A stretch of 64,000 nucleotides of DNA from Candidatus Planktophila lacus (lineage in GTDB: Bacteria > Actinomycetota > Actinomycetes > Nanopelagicales > Nanopelagicaceae), in NCBI RefSeq assembly GCF_002288385.1, contig NZ_CP016783.1:1302001-1366000 (forward strand). The letters run 5' to 3'. Positions 8,312 to 16,965 of this stretch are shown here, in pieces. The notes under the pieces were generated by a model, which saw only the letters and a list, made by a program, of their open reading frames with translations, ran no database searches and was not told the DNA's origin. The translations under genes were made by a program, and so were the position numbers. How positions within the stretch are numbered: position 1 is the stretch's first letter; each line of letters opens with the position of its first letter.

Positions 8312-9240
8312 CGTCGACTTACTCCCTTTGCAGTTGCATCGATATACCACTCGATTGTTGAAGCGATTCCGTCTCTAAGCGAGATCGCAGGTGACCAACC
8401 TAGCGATTTAACCTTCGTAACATCAAGAACCTTGCGTGGTGTTCCGTCAGGTTTCGATGAATCCCAAGCGATTTCGCCAGTAAAACCCGCAACTTCAGCG
8501 ACTAATTCAGCCAAAGCCTTGATCGTTAGATCTTCGCCGCTGCCGATATTTAAGTGCTGCGCAGAATCATATTTTTCACCCGCGAGAACAACTGCAGAAG
8601 CCAAATCATCTACATGCAAGAACTCGCGCATTGGTGAACCGGTGCCCCATAAAGTTTCTTTAGCGCGACCAGACTCTTTCGCTTCAACAAAGCGGCGGAT
8701 AAATGCTGGCAGTACGTGCGAACCTTGAAGCTCAAAATTATCGTTCGGACCATAAAGATTTGTTGGCATTAGTGAGATCCACTTGCGGTCATACTCTTTA
8801 CGGAAAGATTTAATCAATTCGATGCCCGCAATCTTGGCGATTGCATATGCAGAGTTTGTTTCTTCCAGCGGACCAGTTAATAAATACTCTTCTTTGATTG
8901 GCTGTGCGCAATCGCGTGGATAGATACAACTTGATCCAAGGAAGATGAATTTTTCTACATCTGCCGCATGTGCAGCTTCCATTAAATTACTTTGAATTCG
9001 CACGTTATCGGCTAAGAACTCAACCGGGAAAGCGTTATTAGCCCCGATTCCGCCAACCTTGGCTGCGGCGTCGACAACGATCGAAGGTTTGGCTTTCTTA
9101 ATGAAATCAATGGTGGCATCGCGGTCAAGGAGATCGCAGACGCTGCGATTAATGCCGATTACCTTTTCGCCAGTTTTCTCGTAGGCGCGAACGATTGCTG
9201 AACCAGCAAGACCGGTGGCACCTGCGACAACGATGGTCAT
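8308..9240 (-). CDS. fcl: GDP-L-fucose synthase
   Basis: NADPH-dependent epimerase/reductase that turns GDP-4-keto-6-deoxymannose into GDP-L-fucose. 310 residues. Seen: the N-terminal [14 protein letters not shown], the catalytic [15 protein letters not shown] and the [11 protein letters not shown] pair (Tyr/Lys), and LYGPNDNF. It is the first gene of the pair with gmd, which is the usual pathway partner. A -10 TAGACT lies six bases upstream of the ATG, so it is probably leaderless. Confidence 0.95.
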   Translation of the reverse strand: MTIVVAGATGLAGSAIVRAYEKTGEKVIGINRSVCDLLDRDATIDFIKKAKPSIVVDAAAKVGGIGANNAFPVEFLADNVRIQSNLMEAAHAADVEKFIFLGSSCIYPRDCAQPIKEEYLLTGPLEETNSAYAIAKIAGIELIKSFRKEYDRKWISLMPTNLYGPNDNFELQGSHVLPAFIRRFVEAKESGRAKETLWGTGSPMREFLHVDDLASAVVLAGEKYDSAQHLNIGSGEDLTIKALAELVAEVAGFTGEIAWDSSKPDGTPRKVLDVTKVKSLGWSPAISLRDGIASTIEWYIDATAKGVSRR

Positions 9241-9246
9241 GCGGTG

Positions 9247-9252
9247 AGTCTA
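9247..9252 (-). promoter_or_regulatory. -10 box of fcl-gmd, leaderless type
   Basis: TAGACT (minus strand) ends six bases before the fcl ATG at 9240; no Shine-Dalgarno sequence is seen. Confidence 0.5.
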
Positions 9253-9271
9253 CAGGCGAAGCGTTGCGAAA

Positions 9272-10366
9272 TTAGCGAGTGAATTCAGCGGCAACAAGCT
9301 CTGCGATTTGTGCAGTATTTAACGCTGCACCCTTACGCAAGTTATCGCCGCAGACAAATAAATCAATCGCTTTAGGATTATCCAAAGATTGGCGCACGCG
9401 ACCGACCCAAGTTGGATCAGTACCTACGACATCAGCAGGAGTTGGAAATTCCTTCTTCTCTGGATTGTCGTAAAGGAGAACGCCCTCAGCTTTTTTCAGT
9501 GCGGACTGTGCAGCTTTACGAGTGATTGTCTTTGAGAAGACTGCATGCACAGTAAGTGAGTGTGTTGTGATTACAGGAACGCGTACGCAAGTCACAGCGA
9601 CTTTTAGTTTAGGCATACCGAGAATCTTGCGTGATTCATTGCGAACCTTAAGTTCTTCAGATGAATAACCATCTTCCTTAAGCGAACCTGCCCATGGAAT
9701 AACGTTCATAGCGAGTGGTGCTGGGAACGGTCCAAGATCTTTGACAACGGTGCGGAGATCGCCTGCGACATCACCTAAACCTTTACCGGCAACCTGATCA
9801 ATTTGCGCACGCAGGCTGTCGATTCCTGGTTGTCCGGCGCCTGATGCTGCTTGGTAAGACGAAACAACAAGTTCCTTTAGACCGAACTTCTTATCTAGCG
9901 CACCCATTGCAACAATCATGGAAAGAGTTGTGCAATTTGGGTTAGAGATAATTCCCTTAGGGCGCTTCTTAATATCTTTTGGATTTACCTCTGGAACAAC
10001 CAAAGGAACTTTCTTATCCATGCGGAACGCGCCTGAGTTATCGACAACAACTGCGCCACGAGCTGCCGCGATTGGCGCCCACTCGGCAGAGATCTCATCT
10101 GGAACATCGAACATCGCGATATCAATGCCATCGAATGCTTCAGGTGAGAGTGCAACAACGGTTAGCTCTTCACCGCGGCAAACCAACTTCTTGCCAGCAC
10201 TTCGAGCTGATGCGATCAAACGGATCTCACCGTAAACATTTTTGCGCTTACTCAAGATATCGAGCATCACGGTTCCGACAGCGCCAGTTGCACCGACTAC
10301 TGCCAGTGATGGAAGTTTCTTCGCTGACTTTGCTTTCTTAGCTACTTTGGCTTTTTTCTGAGTCAT
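9272..10366 (-). CDS. asd: Aspartate-semialdehyde dehydrogenase
   Basis: Reduces aspartyl phosphate to aspartate semialdehyde for lysine, diaminopimelate, threonine and methionine. 364 residues. After a Lys/Ala-rich tail ([14 protein letters not shown], residues 3-17) the Rossmann motif [13 protein letters not shown] begins. The active-site Cys is in SNPNCTT, with [13 protein letters not shown] following. The tail looks genuine because the ATG overlaps the lysC stop by four bases (ATGA), so translation must begin there. Such AK-repeat tails are unusual on this enzyme and resemble those of actinobacterial nucleoid proteins. Operon lysC-asd. Confidence 0.96.
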   Translation of the reverse strand: MTQKKAKVAKKAKSAKKLPSLAVVGATGAVGTVMLDILSKRKNVYGEIRLIASARSAGKKLVCRGEELTVVALSPEAFDGIDIAMFDVPDEISAEWAPIAAARGAVVVDNSGAFRMDKKVPLVVPEVNPKDIKKRPKGIISNPNCTTLSMIVAMGALDKKFGLKELVVSSYQAASGAGQPGIDSLRAQIDQVAGKGLGDVAGDLRTVVKDLGPFPAPLAMNVIPWAGSLKEDGYSSEELKVRNESRKILGMPKLKVAVTCVRVPVITTHSLTVHAVFSKTITRKAAQSALKKAEGVLLYDNPEKKEFPTPADVVGTDPTWVGRVRQSLDNPKAIDLFVCGDNLRKGAALNTAQIAELVAAEFTR

Positions 10367-10884
10367 CGACCTGTTCCTCCATATACGACTGCTTCGACTT
10401 GATCGGCATCTAATCCGAAGGCGGTATGCGCTGCGCGAACACCCTTTTCGAGATCGCTTTCGCGGCAGATGATTGAGATTCGGATTTCAGATGTTGAAAT
10501 CATTTCAATATTGAGCCCGGCTTCAGCCATTGCTGCAAAAAACGTTGCTGTTACGCCTGGATGTGAACGCATTCCAGCGCCAACCAGCGAGAGCTTGCCG
10601 ATGGAATCGTCGTATTGAATTGAAGCGAAACCAACTTCACCCTGAATGCGCTTCAAGATCGCAGTTGCGTTTGCGCCTTCGGCCTTTGGAACTGTAAATG
10701 AAATATCGGTAAGGCCAGTTGCTGCGGCAGATACGTTCTGCACGATCATGTCGATGTTGATATCGGCATCAGCAATAGCTTGGAAGATGCGTGCAGCAAT
10801 ACCAGTGCGATCAGGTACGCCAACGATCGTGACCTTGGCTTCGGATTTATCGTGTGCGATACCCGAGATGATTGCTTGCTCCAT
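10363..10884 (-). CDS. Aspartate kinase beta chain from internal start
   Basis: Inside lysC, in frame, ATG 10884 is preceded by AAGGAGG (10895-10889) with four bases between. It would give a 173-residue product consisting of the two ACT domains. Alpha/beta aspartate kinases with an internal start at this place are established in Corynebacterium and Bacillus. This is one of the strongest Shine-Dalgarno sequences in a window where most starts have none. Confidence 0.65.
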   Translation of the reverse strand: MEQAIISGIAHDKSEAKVTIVGVPDRTGIAARIFQAIADADINIDMIVQNVSAAATGLTDISFTVPKAEGANATAILKRIQGEVGFASIQYDDSIGKLSLVGAGMRSHPGVTATFFAAMAEAGLNIEMISTSEIRISIICRESDLEKGVRAAHTAFGLDADQVEAVVYGGTGR

Positions 10885-11634
10885 GTTTCCTCCTTCAGGA
10901 TGGTTTTCAACCACCCAGGTTCCTTCGTTTGGTGAAAATGATGAACGTACGTGAATTGGTAAGTTGTAACGACGCGCGTATTCAACGCAGCGCAAGTGCA
11001 GAACTTTTGCGCCAGCTGCAGCAAGTTCCAACATCTCTTCATATGTAACTGTCTTTAACTTGCGCGCAGTGGGAACAACACGTGGATCCGCACTAAAGAC
11101 GCCGTCAACATCTGTGTAAATTTCGCAGACATCTGCATCGAGCGCTGCAGCAAGTGCAACTGCAGTTGTATCTGAACCACCGCGACCTAAAGTTGTGATG
11201 TCTTTTGTATCTTGCGAAATTCCTTGGAAGCCAGCAACGATTGCGATTGCACCGTCGGCGAGCGCTTCTTGAATTCGTCCCGGTGTTACATCGATGATGC
11301 GTGCGCGACCGTGAGCAGAATCTGTAATCACGCCAGCTTGTGAACCGGTGAATGAAAGAGCTTCATGTCCCAAATTTGAAATCGCCATTGCAAGTAGCGC
11401 CATCGAAATGCGCTCACCGGCGGTTAACAACATATCTAGTTCGCGACCGCCAGGAATTGGGGTAACGGCGTTAGCTAAATCGATTAGCTCGTCAGTGGTA
11501 TCGCCCATCGCGCTGACCACCACAACGACCTGATTGCCATCCTTCTTCGCCGCCACGATGCGAGCGGCAACACGCTTCATGCCCTCGGCATCGGCTACGG
11601 AGGATCCGCCATATTTCTGAACGATTAGTCCCAT
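10363..11634 (-). CDS. lysC: Aspartate kinase
   Basis: Phosphorylates aspartate, the committed step of the aspartate family. 423 residues from ATG 11634, beginning [18 protein letters not shown]; an upstream extension to 11706 has no family match. The kinase domain shows [12 protein letters not shown] and [16 protein letters not shown]. Two C-terminal ACT domains follow (about 260-423) with [18 protein letters not shown] and [20 protein letters not shown], the lysine/threonine feedback sites. Coupled to asd by a four-base overlap. An internal start at 10884 would give a separate ACT-only beta chain. Confidence 0.96.
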   Translation of the reverse strand: MGLIVQKYGGSSVADAEGMKRVAARIVAAKKDGNQVVVVVSAMGDTTDELIDLANAVTPIPGGRELDMLLTAGERISMALLAMAISNLGHEALSFTGSQAGVITDSAHGRARIIDVTPGRIQEALADGAIAIVAGFQGISQDTKDITTLGRGGSDTTAVALAAALDADVCEIYTDVDGVFSADPRVVPTARKLKTVTYEEMLELAAAGAKVLHLRCVEYARRYNLPIHVRSSFSPNEGTWVVENHPEGGNMEQAIISGIAHDKSEAKVTIVGVPDRTGIAARIFQAIADADINIDMIVQNVSAAATGLTDISFTVPKAEGANATAILKRIQGEVGFASIQYDDSIGKLSLVGAGMRSHPGVTATFFAAMAEAGLNIEMISTSEIRISIICRESDLEKGVRAAHTAFGLDADQVEAVVYGGTGR

Positions 11635-11726
11635 GGCGCAATAGTGAACTAATTCGGGGCGGCTTTCCACCCGATTAGGGAAAATCTCAATATATGGAAC
11701 AGCCATTCGATCAAATAGTGAGACGA

Positions 11727-12338
11727 TCAGCTTTCTACGTTACGACGGCCTTCAAAAGCGCGACCAAGGGTTACTTCATCTGCATATTCGAGATCTCCGC
11801 CAACCGGCAGGCCGCTGGCTAAACGAGAGACGTTGATGCCAAGTGGCTTAATCAAGCGAGCTAAATAAGTAGCCGTTGCTTCGCCTTCGAGGTTCGGGTC
11901 GGTGGCCAAGATGACTTCGGTGATATTTGAGTCAGAGAGTCGAACCATTAATTCGCGGATGCGAAGTTGGTCAGGACCAATTCCATCGATCGGACTAATG
12001 GCGCCACCGAGCACGTGATACTTGCCGCGGAATTCGCGGGTGCGTTCGATTGCGATTACATCTTTGCTCTCTTCAACTACACAAATTTGCGCGGGATCGC
12101 GACGTGGATCGCGACAGATGCGACATTCCGTTTCTTCAGAAACGTTTCCGCATTGGCTGCAGAACTTGACGCGCTCTTTAACGGTGCGGATTGCATCAAC
12201 TAAAGCAATAGCCGCATCACCATCGGTCTGCAAGATATGGAATGCAATTCGTTGTGCGCTCTTTGGACCAATTCCAGGCAGGCGACCTAAAGCATCGATG
12301 AGATCTTGGATCGCACCTTCGTACATCCCTGTGCTCAT
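11727..12338 (-). CDS. recR: Recombination mediator RecR
   Basis: A 203-residue DNA-binding clamp for RecFOR loading of RecA at gaps. Order: helix-hairpin-helix [20 protein letters not shown] (about 17-36), four-Cys zinc site CSQCGN...CRIC, Toprim domain with [12 protein letters not shown], and a C-terminal Walker-like [19 protein letters not shown]. It starts just after the dnaX stop; ATG 12338 or ATG 12326 ([14 protein letters not shown]) are both possible. Operon dnaX-recR is conserved in bacteria. Confidence 0.96.
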   Translation of the reverse strand: MSTGMYEGAIQDLIDALGRLPGIGPKSAQRIAFHILQTDGDAAIALVDAIRTVKERVKFCSQCGNVSEETECRICRDPRRDPAQICVVEESKDVIAIERTREFRGKYHVLGGAISPIDGIGPDQLRIRELMVRLSDSNITEVILATDPNLEGEATATYLARLIKPLGINVSRLASGLPVGGDLEYADEVTLGRAFEGRRNVES

Positions 12339-12340
12339 TA

Positions 12341-14110
12341 TTACTTATTCTTTTCGTTGATCACAGTTGCACCAAGTTCGGCGGCGAGTAGCGCTGCACC
12401 TGATAACAGGTTCTTATCTGATGGCGCTTCATCTTTGCGAACTGCGCGCGCTTCAGGCGTTGAAGTTGTATCGATCGATGCATCAACAACGACTTCTATT
12501 TTACGATCGATGCCAACGATTTCGATAAATGCTTGGCGCAGGATCTCGTCTGATTCAGAGCGCACGAATGAGTCGCGGGCACCGGCGTTGACTATGCCGA
12601 TCGTTATTAGTTTGTCGTCTACGGCGATTATCTGCGCGGAGGCGGAGAGCAAAGACCACGTTAGACGACGGCGCTTCTTAACGTTTTCGATTACATCTGG
12701 CCAAAGGCGACGTAAACCAGCGATGTCCATAACTTTGTTTTTCTCCGAAGCAGGTTGGCTCGTCGACTCGGGAAAAGCTTCTTTAGAGTCTCCTCCGCCA
12801 ACTGCTTTCGGAGAAATAACTTCGGCAACAGGTTCTTCGGCAACTTTCGCTTTTGCTGCTGGTTTCTCTGAAGCCTTTGGCGCATCTTCAACCTTTGCGG
12901 GTGGGGTTGGTGCCGTGGACTTTGCTGGCGTTGGTGAAGGTGTTGCGATGTTTTCGACTCGTTCGAGGCGTTCGATGCGCGAAAGCAATCCCGCTTCGGA
13001 GTTATCGCCGCCAGGTAACAACATGCGGCCGCAAATGAGTTCGAGAATTAATCGTGGTGCTGTTGCACCGCGCATTTGGGTTAAACCTTCTGATGCAATA
13101 TCTGCAGAGCGAGATAAGTTGGCAGCGCCAATGTTGGCGGCTTGTTTGCGCATACGTTCTAGTTGATCATCGGGAAGTCCACGCAAAATTGAGTTTGCAT
13201 TTGTTGCTTCAAGTGCATCAACGATCATTAGATCGCGCAGGCGTTCAAGTAAATCGCCAGCAAAGCGACGTGGATCGTGACCGGATTCGATTACGCGGTC
13301 AACGGTTTTAAATAACGTTGCGCCATCGCGCGCAGCAAGTGCATCAACGGCATCATCCAGTAATGCGCCGTCAGTGAAACCAAGTAATTGGATAGCGATT
13401 TCATAGCTAACTCCATCTGGGCCAGCACCTGCCAGCAGTTGGCCAAGTACAGATAAAGCATCACGCACTGAGCCGCCGCTAGCGCGAACAACAAGTGGGA
13501 TAACGCCTTTAGCAACGGTGACGCCTTCTTCTTTACAAATCTTTTCGAGGTGCTCAGCCAAGATTCCAGGTGGAACTAATCGGAATGGATAGTGGTGAGT
13601 ACGTGAACGAATAGTTGAAATCAACTTTTCAGGTTCGGTTGTAGCGAAGATAAAAATTACGTGAGGAGGTGGTTCTTCAACAACTTTGAGAAGTGCGTTT
13701 GCCGCACCTGGCCCAAGCTGGTGCGCTTCATCGATGATGTAAATCTTGTACTTGCTTTGTACTGGTGCAAAGAATGCTTTATCGCGCAGATCGCGTGCAT
13801 CGTCAACTAAACCGTGGGTGGCCGCATCAAGTTCAATAACATCAAGTGAACCCGGACCATTTGCAACTAAATCTTTACAGGATTGGCAGAGGCCACATGG
13901 AGTTGGTGTTGGGCCTTTTTCGCAGTTAAGGGAGCGCGCCATGATGCGAGCGCTAGAAGTTTTTCCGCAACCACGTGGTCCGCTAAATAAATATGCGTGA
14001 TGTGTTTTTCCAGATGTAAGTGCGTTAGAGAGTGGAACAGTTACATGTTCTTGTCCGATTACATCCGCGAATACAGATGGTCGATACTTGCGATACAACG
14101 CGAGTGACAT
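12341..14110 (-). CDS. dnaX: DNA polymerase III subunit gamma/tau
   Basis: Clamp-loader ATPase. 589 residues from ATG 14110 ([20 protein letters not shown]), preceded by GAGGAG. The Walker A is [16 protein letters not shown], followed by the four-Cys zinc module ([16 protein letters not shown]), IIDEAHQLG (Walker B) and sensor residues. An Ala/Pro/Lys-rich linker runs at about 395-455 and then a C-terminal tau-specific region. Codons upstream of 14110 reach into the SRP RNA gene and are not coding. recR follows directly. I did not see a clear A-rich slippery site for a gamma frameshift. Confidence 0.96.
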   Translation of the reverse strand: MSLALYRKYRPSVFADVIGQEHVTVPLSNALTSGKTHHAYLFSGPRGCGKTSSARIMARSLNCEKGPTPTPCGLCQSCKDLVANGPGSLDVIELDAATHGLVDDARDLRDKAFFAPVQSKYKIYIIDEAHQLGPGAANALLKVVEEPPPHVIFIFATTEPEKLISTIRSRTHHYPFRLVPPGILAEHLEKICKEEGVTVAKGVIPLVVRASGGSVRDALSVLGQLLAGAGPDGVSYEIAIQLLGFTDGALLDDAVDALAARDGATLFKTVDRVIESGHDPRRFAGDLLERLRDLMIVDALEATNANSILRGLPDDQLERMRKQAANIGAANLSRSADIASEGLTQMRGATAPRLILELICGRMLLPGGDNSEAGLLSRIERLERVENIATPSPTPAKSTAPTPPAKVEDAPKASEKPAAKAKVAEEPVAEVISPKAVGGGDSKEAFPESTSQPASEKNKVMDIAGLRRLWPDVIENVKKRRRLTWSLLSASAQIIAVDDKLITIGIVNAGARDSFVRSESDEILRQAFIEIVGIDRKIEVVVDASIDTTSTPEARAVRKDEAPSDKNLLSGAALLAAELGATVINEKNK

Positions 14111-14175
14111 ATTCACTCCTCTCATCTCGGCTTCAACTACATCACAAACTAAACAGAGTTCACAATACTTAAGGG

Positions 14176-14261
14176 ACCCCTCACGCACCCATCAGAGCAC
14201 GCCTACCCTTGCTGTATTCCTACCCTGGGGGAGTTCAGCGCGGTAATGCCGCGTGAGGGAT
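14176..14261 (-). ncRNA. ffs: Small SRP RNA (4.5S type)
   Basis: The minus-strand RNA of about 86 nt has its ends joined by an 11-bp stem (14261-14251 with 14186-14176). Its core reads CCAGG-GTA-GGAA-TAC-AGCA: a GGAA tetraloop (14220-14217) closed by GUA/UAC, flanked by AGG and AGCA, which are the conserved Ffh-binding residues of domain IV. The location between dnaX and tRNA-Ser is the usual actinobacterial one. A -10-like TATCCT lies at 14275-14270. Exact ends are estimated from the stem. Confidence 0.85.
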
Positions 14262-14319
14262 CTGGCGTAAGGATAGTTGTTACACCTATACCCTTAGCCA
14301 GTCGGGAGCGATCCCGCCA

Positions 14320-14404
14320 GGAGGATTCGCATAGCGGCCGAGTGCGCACGCTTGGAAAGCGTGTAAAGGGCAACCTTTCGAGGGTTCAAATCCCTCATCC
14401 TCCG
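14320..14404 (+). tRNA. tRNA-Ser (anticodon GGA)
   Basis: The acceptor GGAGGAT pairs with ATCCTCC, and the anticodon arm is CACGC-TTGGAAA-GCGTG with anticodon GGA. A long variable arm (class II tRNA) and T loop TTCAAAT follow, with discriminator G. CCA is not encoded. It reads divergently from the SRP RNA. Confidence 0.95.
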
Positions 14405-14470
14405 CAGGGTGTATTTCAGCCATCGCCAATGGGTGGGGATAACCTGATTAAGGTCGTCAGAGCTTTTCTC

Positions 14471-14476
14471 TATTTT
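14471..14476 (+). promoter_or_regulatory. -10 box for orphan gene pair
   Basis: TATTTT ends six bases before ATG 14483, the leaderless arrangement seen elsewhere in this window. It supports the 14483 start over frames that would run through the tRNA. Confidence 0.4.
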
Positions 14477-14482
14477 TCAGGA

Positions 14483-14980
14483 ATGCCAATAACTATTCCT
14501 AAATCATTACTTCTCGTACCTAAAATCCCCAGCATCGCTGTTGTTGGTTTACTAGCAGCCCAATTTCTTATCCTTCAAAGTATTGGAGGTACTGAACCTA
14601 AGTGCACTTTAAATGTCGAGAGGCCACACTATTCAACAAGTTTGTCTGAAAATCAAAACATCGATGCCATTAAACTGAATATCACCTCGATTTGTAATGT
14701 CTCACAAAAATACACTCAACTAAGCGCATCTATACAAAAAATTAAGAATAACCGCGAAATCACTGCCTACTCGTTTGTAAATGAAAGAAGGAGCTCGACC
14801 ACCAAATCACCTAATGTCGCGAGCTTCAAAGAGCTCTTCGGTCCATGTCAGAAGGGGGTATCCGCCGCATATCGTGGCACCGCCCAGGGTTATGTGTACT
14901 TAGAAAATGGCAAAAAACTGGCTGTTAAGGGAGACTCAGGAAAATTTGTAGCGGCAGGATGCTTGATAGGTGCACAATAA
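14483..14980 (+). CDS. Unrecognised membrane-anchored or secreted protein
   Basis: 165 residues from ATG 14483. A hydrophobic segment (about 15-30, PSIAVVGLLAAQFLIL) forms a signal anchor, followed by an exported domain with four cysteines (in PKCTLN, SICNVS, GPCQKG and AAGCLIG) and many Ser/Asn/Lys. The four Cys could form two disulfides. I recognise no family. The next gene overlaps its end by 11 bases. Codon use and AT content differ from the neighbouring core genes, and the pair sits directly behind a tRNA-Ser, so acquisition by transfer is plausible. The open frame extends back over the tRNA but cannot be coding there. Confidence 0.6.
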   Translation: MPITIPKSLLLVPKIPSIAVVGLLAAQFLILQSIGGTEPKCTLNVERPHYSTSLSENQNIDAIKLNITSICNVSQKYTQLSASIQKIKNNREITAYSFVNERRSSTTKSPNVASFKELFGPCQKGVSAAYRGTAQGYVYLENGKKLAVKGDSGKFVAAGCLIGAQ

Positions 14981-15488
14981 AGGTGTGAGTTATTTTGAAG
15001 AGTGCTTAACATCTGGTGGTCTTCTTTTCCAAGAAGAAAGAAGAGCTCTTTATAAGTACCTGCTTGAAATAAACAAGGACTTTTATGTTAATCAAGCAAA
15101 CATGCTTCTAGAGAAAGGTATTACAAGTAGAAGTATCGCTAATGGTGAAGCTACTTATTTCCTTAAGGGTAGAAAAGTGAATTACTCCGCAAGAGAGTTA
15201 AACTCTGATGAAATTCAATCTGAAGTTCGGGAAATCAAATTGACTAGGATTAGAAAATACAACATTAGAAAACTTGAGAAGTTTTTCGCGCAATGCGATG
15301 TAGACGTAATCTCGAACTTTCCTATCCCTGGACAAATTCCGAAGGCAGAATCAGGATACGGCTTTAATACATACCCTTTCTACACTCTTGCTTATTACGC
15401 CGACGGTAGGAACTACATAAAGGGAATAGTCAAAAAACTTAGGACAAATGACAACGAGATTCTTACAAAGCTTCGAACAGTGATTTAA
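14970..15488 (+). CDS. Unrecognised AT-rich protein
   Basis: 172 residues from GTG 14970, or 167 from GTG 14985, which lies four bases after the upstream stop and may be the better start. The protein is Lys/Arg/Glu-rich and soluble, with YFEECLTSGG near the N-terminus, a helical charged middle (EVREIKLTRIRKYNIRKLEK) and a Tyr/Phe-rich stretch YPFYTLAYYADGRNY. No motif I know. It is translationally linked to the membrane-anchored protein upstream, so the two probably act together. Base composition is unlike the flanking genes. Confidence 0.55.
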   Translation: MHNKGVSYFEECLTSGGLLFQEERRALYKYLLEINKDFYVNQANMLLEKGITSRSIANGEATYFLKGRKVNYSARELNSDEIQSEVREIKLTRIRKYNIRKLEKFFAQCDVDVISNFPIPGQIPKAESGYGFNTYPFYTLAYYADGRNYIKGIVKKLRTNDNEILTKLRTVI

Positions 15489-15522
15489 TCTATTTGATGA
15501 AATAAATTGGTTTAAATGTAAG

Positions 15523-16941
15523 TTAGATTTCGACGCCGATGTATTTCGTCTCGAGGAATTCGTGGATACCGTCGAAGCCACCTTCGCGACCAAGACCGCT
15601 CTGCTTTACGCCACCGAATGGCGCTGCTGGATCTGAAATCATTCCGCGGTTGATTGCAACCATTCCGGATTCAAGGGCTTCCGAAATCTGGATCGCGCGC
15701 TTTAGATCTTCAGAGTAAACGTAGCTAATTAGTCCGAAGTCAGTGCTATTTGCGAGTTCAATCGCTTCAGCATCGGTATCGAAGATAACCACTGGTGCAA
15801 CCGGTCCGAAGACTTCGTGGTTAAGAATTTCCGCTGTTTTTTCTACTTCTAGAACTGTTGCTGGGTAGAAAGCGCCTGGACCATCAGGGGTCTTGCCGCC
15901 TGTTAATACCTTGGCTCCAGACTTAACTGAGTTATCAACTAGCTCTGCAATCTTGTTGCGTTCTTTAATTGAAACACTTGCGCCAAGTTGTACACCAGCA
16001 TCGCGACCGCGTCCCATAACAAAAGTTCCCATTGCTTCAGCAAACTTTTGCATAAATTCTGCGGCTACCTTGCGTTGCACATAAACTCGGTTTGCTGCAG
16101 TACAAGCAGCTCCACCATTGCGCATCTTTGCCAACATCAAACCTTTAATTGCTTCATCAATATTGGCGTCATCCATAACAACAAACGGTGCATTTCCCCC
16201 GAGCTCCATAGAGCAACGAATTACATTATCGGCCGCTTCTTTAAGAATGATTCGACCAACTTCAGTAGAACCAGTAAATGAAAGATTCTTAACACGTGGA
16301 TCATGCAACATCTTGGCGATCGCAGGACCAGTTGGTGTTGGAAGAATTAAATTAACTACGCCCTTTGGAACGCCTGCGCGATCAAGGATGTCCATGATGG
16401 CGAGCGCGGTCAGAGGTGTTTCACCGGCTGGCTTCAAAATCATTGTGCAACCTGCAGCAATTGCGGGACCAATTTTACGTGTTGCCATTCCGGCAGGGAA
16501 GTTCCAAGGAGTAATAAGAAGTGAGAGACCAACAGGTTGGTGTGTAACTAAAATTCGCTTATCGCCACTAGGTGACATGCGGAAATCTCCTGCAATGCGT
16601 ACTGCTTCTTCAGAGAACCAGCGGAAGAATTCTGCGGCGTAGGCAACTTCACCTTTTGCATCAGGTAGCGCCTTGCCATTTTCTTTGGAAATCAACTCTG
16701 CTAAGTAATCTGCTTCTTGAATCATTAACTCAAATGCTTTACGTAGCATCTCTGCGCGCACGCGGGGCGCGGTCTTGGCCCAGGCAGGTGCGGCGCGGTG
16801 GGCGGCAGCTAGGGCGGCCTCGATCTGCGCATCTCCGGCGGTGGCTACCTTGGCAATTACTGAGCCATCACTGGGATCTGTTACATCTAAAGTGCCATTT
16901 CCATCTACCCATTGACCATCTATATATAACTGAGTGCGCAT
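15523..16941 (-). CDS. NAD(P)-dependent succinate-semialdehyde dehydrogenase-type ALDH
   Basis: 472 residues, ALDH superfamily. TPWNFPAGMATRKIGPAIAAG, the catalytic Glu in MELGGNAPFVV and the catalytic Cys in GGAACTAANRVYV are present. The C-terminal FGGVKQSGLGREGG matches SSADH (GabD) enzymes more than betaine or general ALDHs. It probably oxidises succinate semialdehyde to succinate; other semialdehydes are possible. The ATG has the -10 TATGCT six bases upstream, and the start is 24 bp from the divergent APC permease start. Confidence 0.85.
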   Translation of the reverse strand: MRTQLYIDGQWVDGNGTLDVTDPSDGSVIAKVATAGDAQIEAALAAAHRAAPAWAKTAPRVRAEMLRKAFELMIQEADYLAELISKENGKALPDAKGEVAYAAEFFRWFSEEAVRIAGDFRMSPSGDKRILVTHQPVGLSLLITPWNFPAGMATRKIGPAIAAGCTMILKPAGETPLTALAIMDILDRAGVPKGVVNLILPTPTGPAIAKMLHDPRVKNLSFTGSTEVGRIILKEAADNVIRCSMELGGNAPFVVMDDANIDEAIKGLMLAKMRNGGAACTAANRVYVQRKVAAEFMQKFAEAMGTFVMGRGRDAGVQLGASVSIKERNKIAELVDNSVKSGAKVLTGGKTPDGPGAFYPATVLEVEKTAEILNHEVFGPVAPVVIFDTDAEAIELANSTDFGLISYVYSEDLKRAIQISEALESGMVAINRGMISDPAAPFGGVKQSGLGREGGFDGIHEFLETKYIGVEI

Positions 16942-16947
16942 AAGATG

Positions 16948-16957
16948 AGCATACTAA
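16948..16957. promoter_or_regulatory. Overlapping divergent -10 boxes (ALDH / APC permease)
   Basis: AGCATACTAA reads TATGCT on the minus strand, six bases before ATG 16941, and TACTAA on the plus strand, eight bases before ATG 16966. The minus box fits TANNNT well; the plus box is weaker. Confidence 0.45.
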
Positions 16958-16965
16958 ATAGTTAA

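Noticed and set aside
11635-11726. Lysine riboswitch in front of lysC
   Set aside because: The gap to recR is under 100 bp and holds no long structured leader; lysC seems to start with almost no leader.
12306-13166. 286-codon plus-strand frame
   Set aside because: It lies antisense over dnaX; Ser/Ala-rich low-complexity composition is what the opposite strand of an Ala/Asp-rich gene gives.
14246-14482. N-terminal extension of the orphan gene across the tRNA-Ser
   Set aside because: The extended frame overlaps the SRP RNA start and the whole tRNA. The TATTTT box and signal anchor place the start at 14483.
14320-15522. Prophage or integrative element at tRNA-Ser
   Set aside because: No integrase, no phage genes and no second copy of the tRNA 3' end before the ALDH gene.
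16118-16642. 174-codon plus-strand frame
   Set aside because: Antisense shadow of the aldehyde dehydrogenase; no ribosome site and no recognisable motif.
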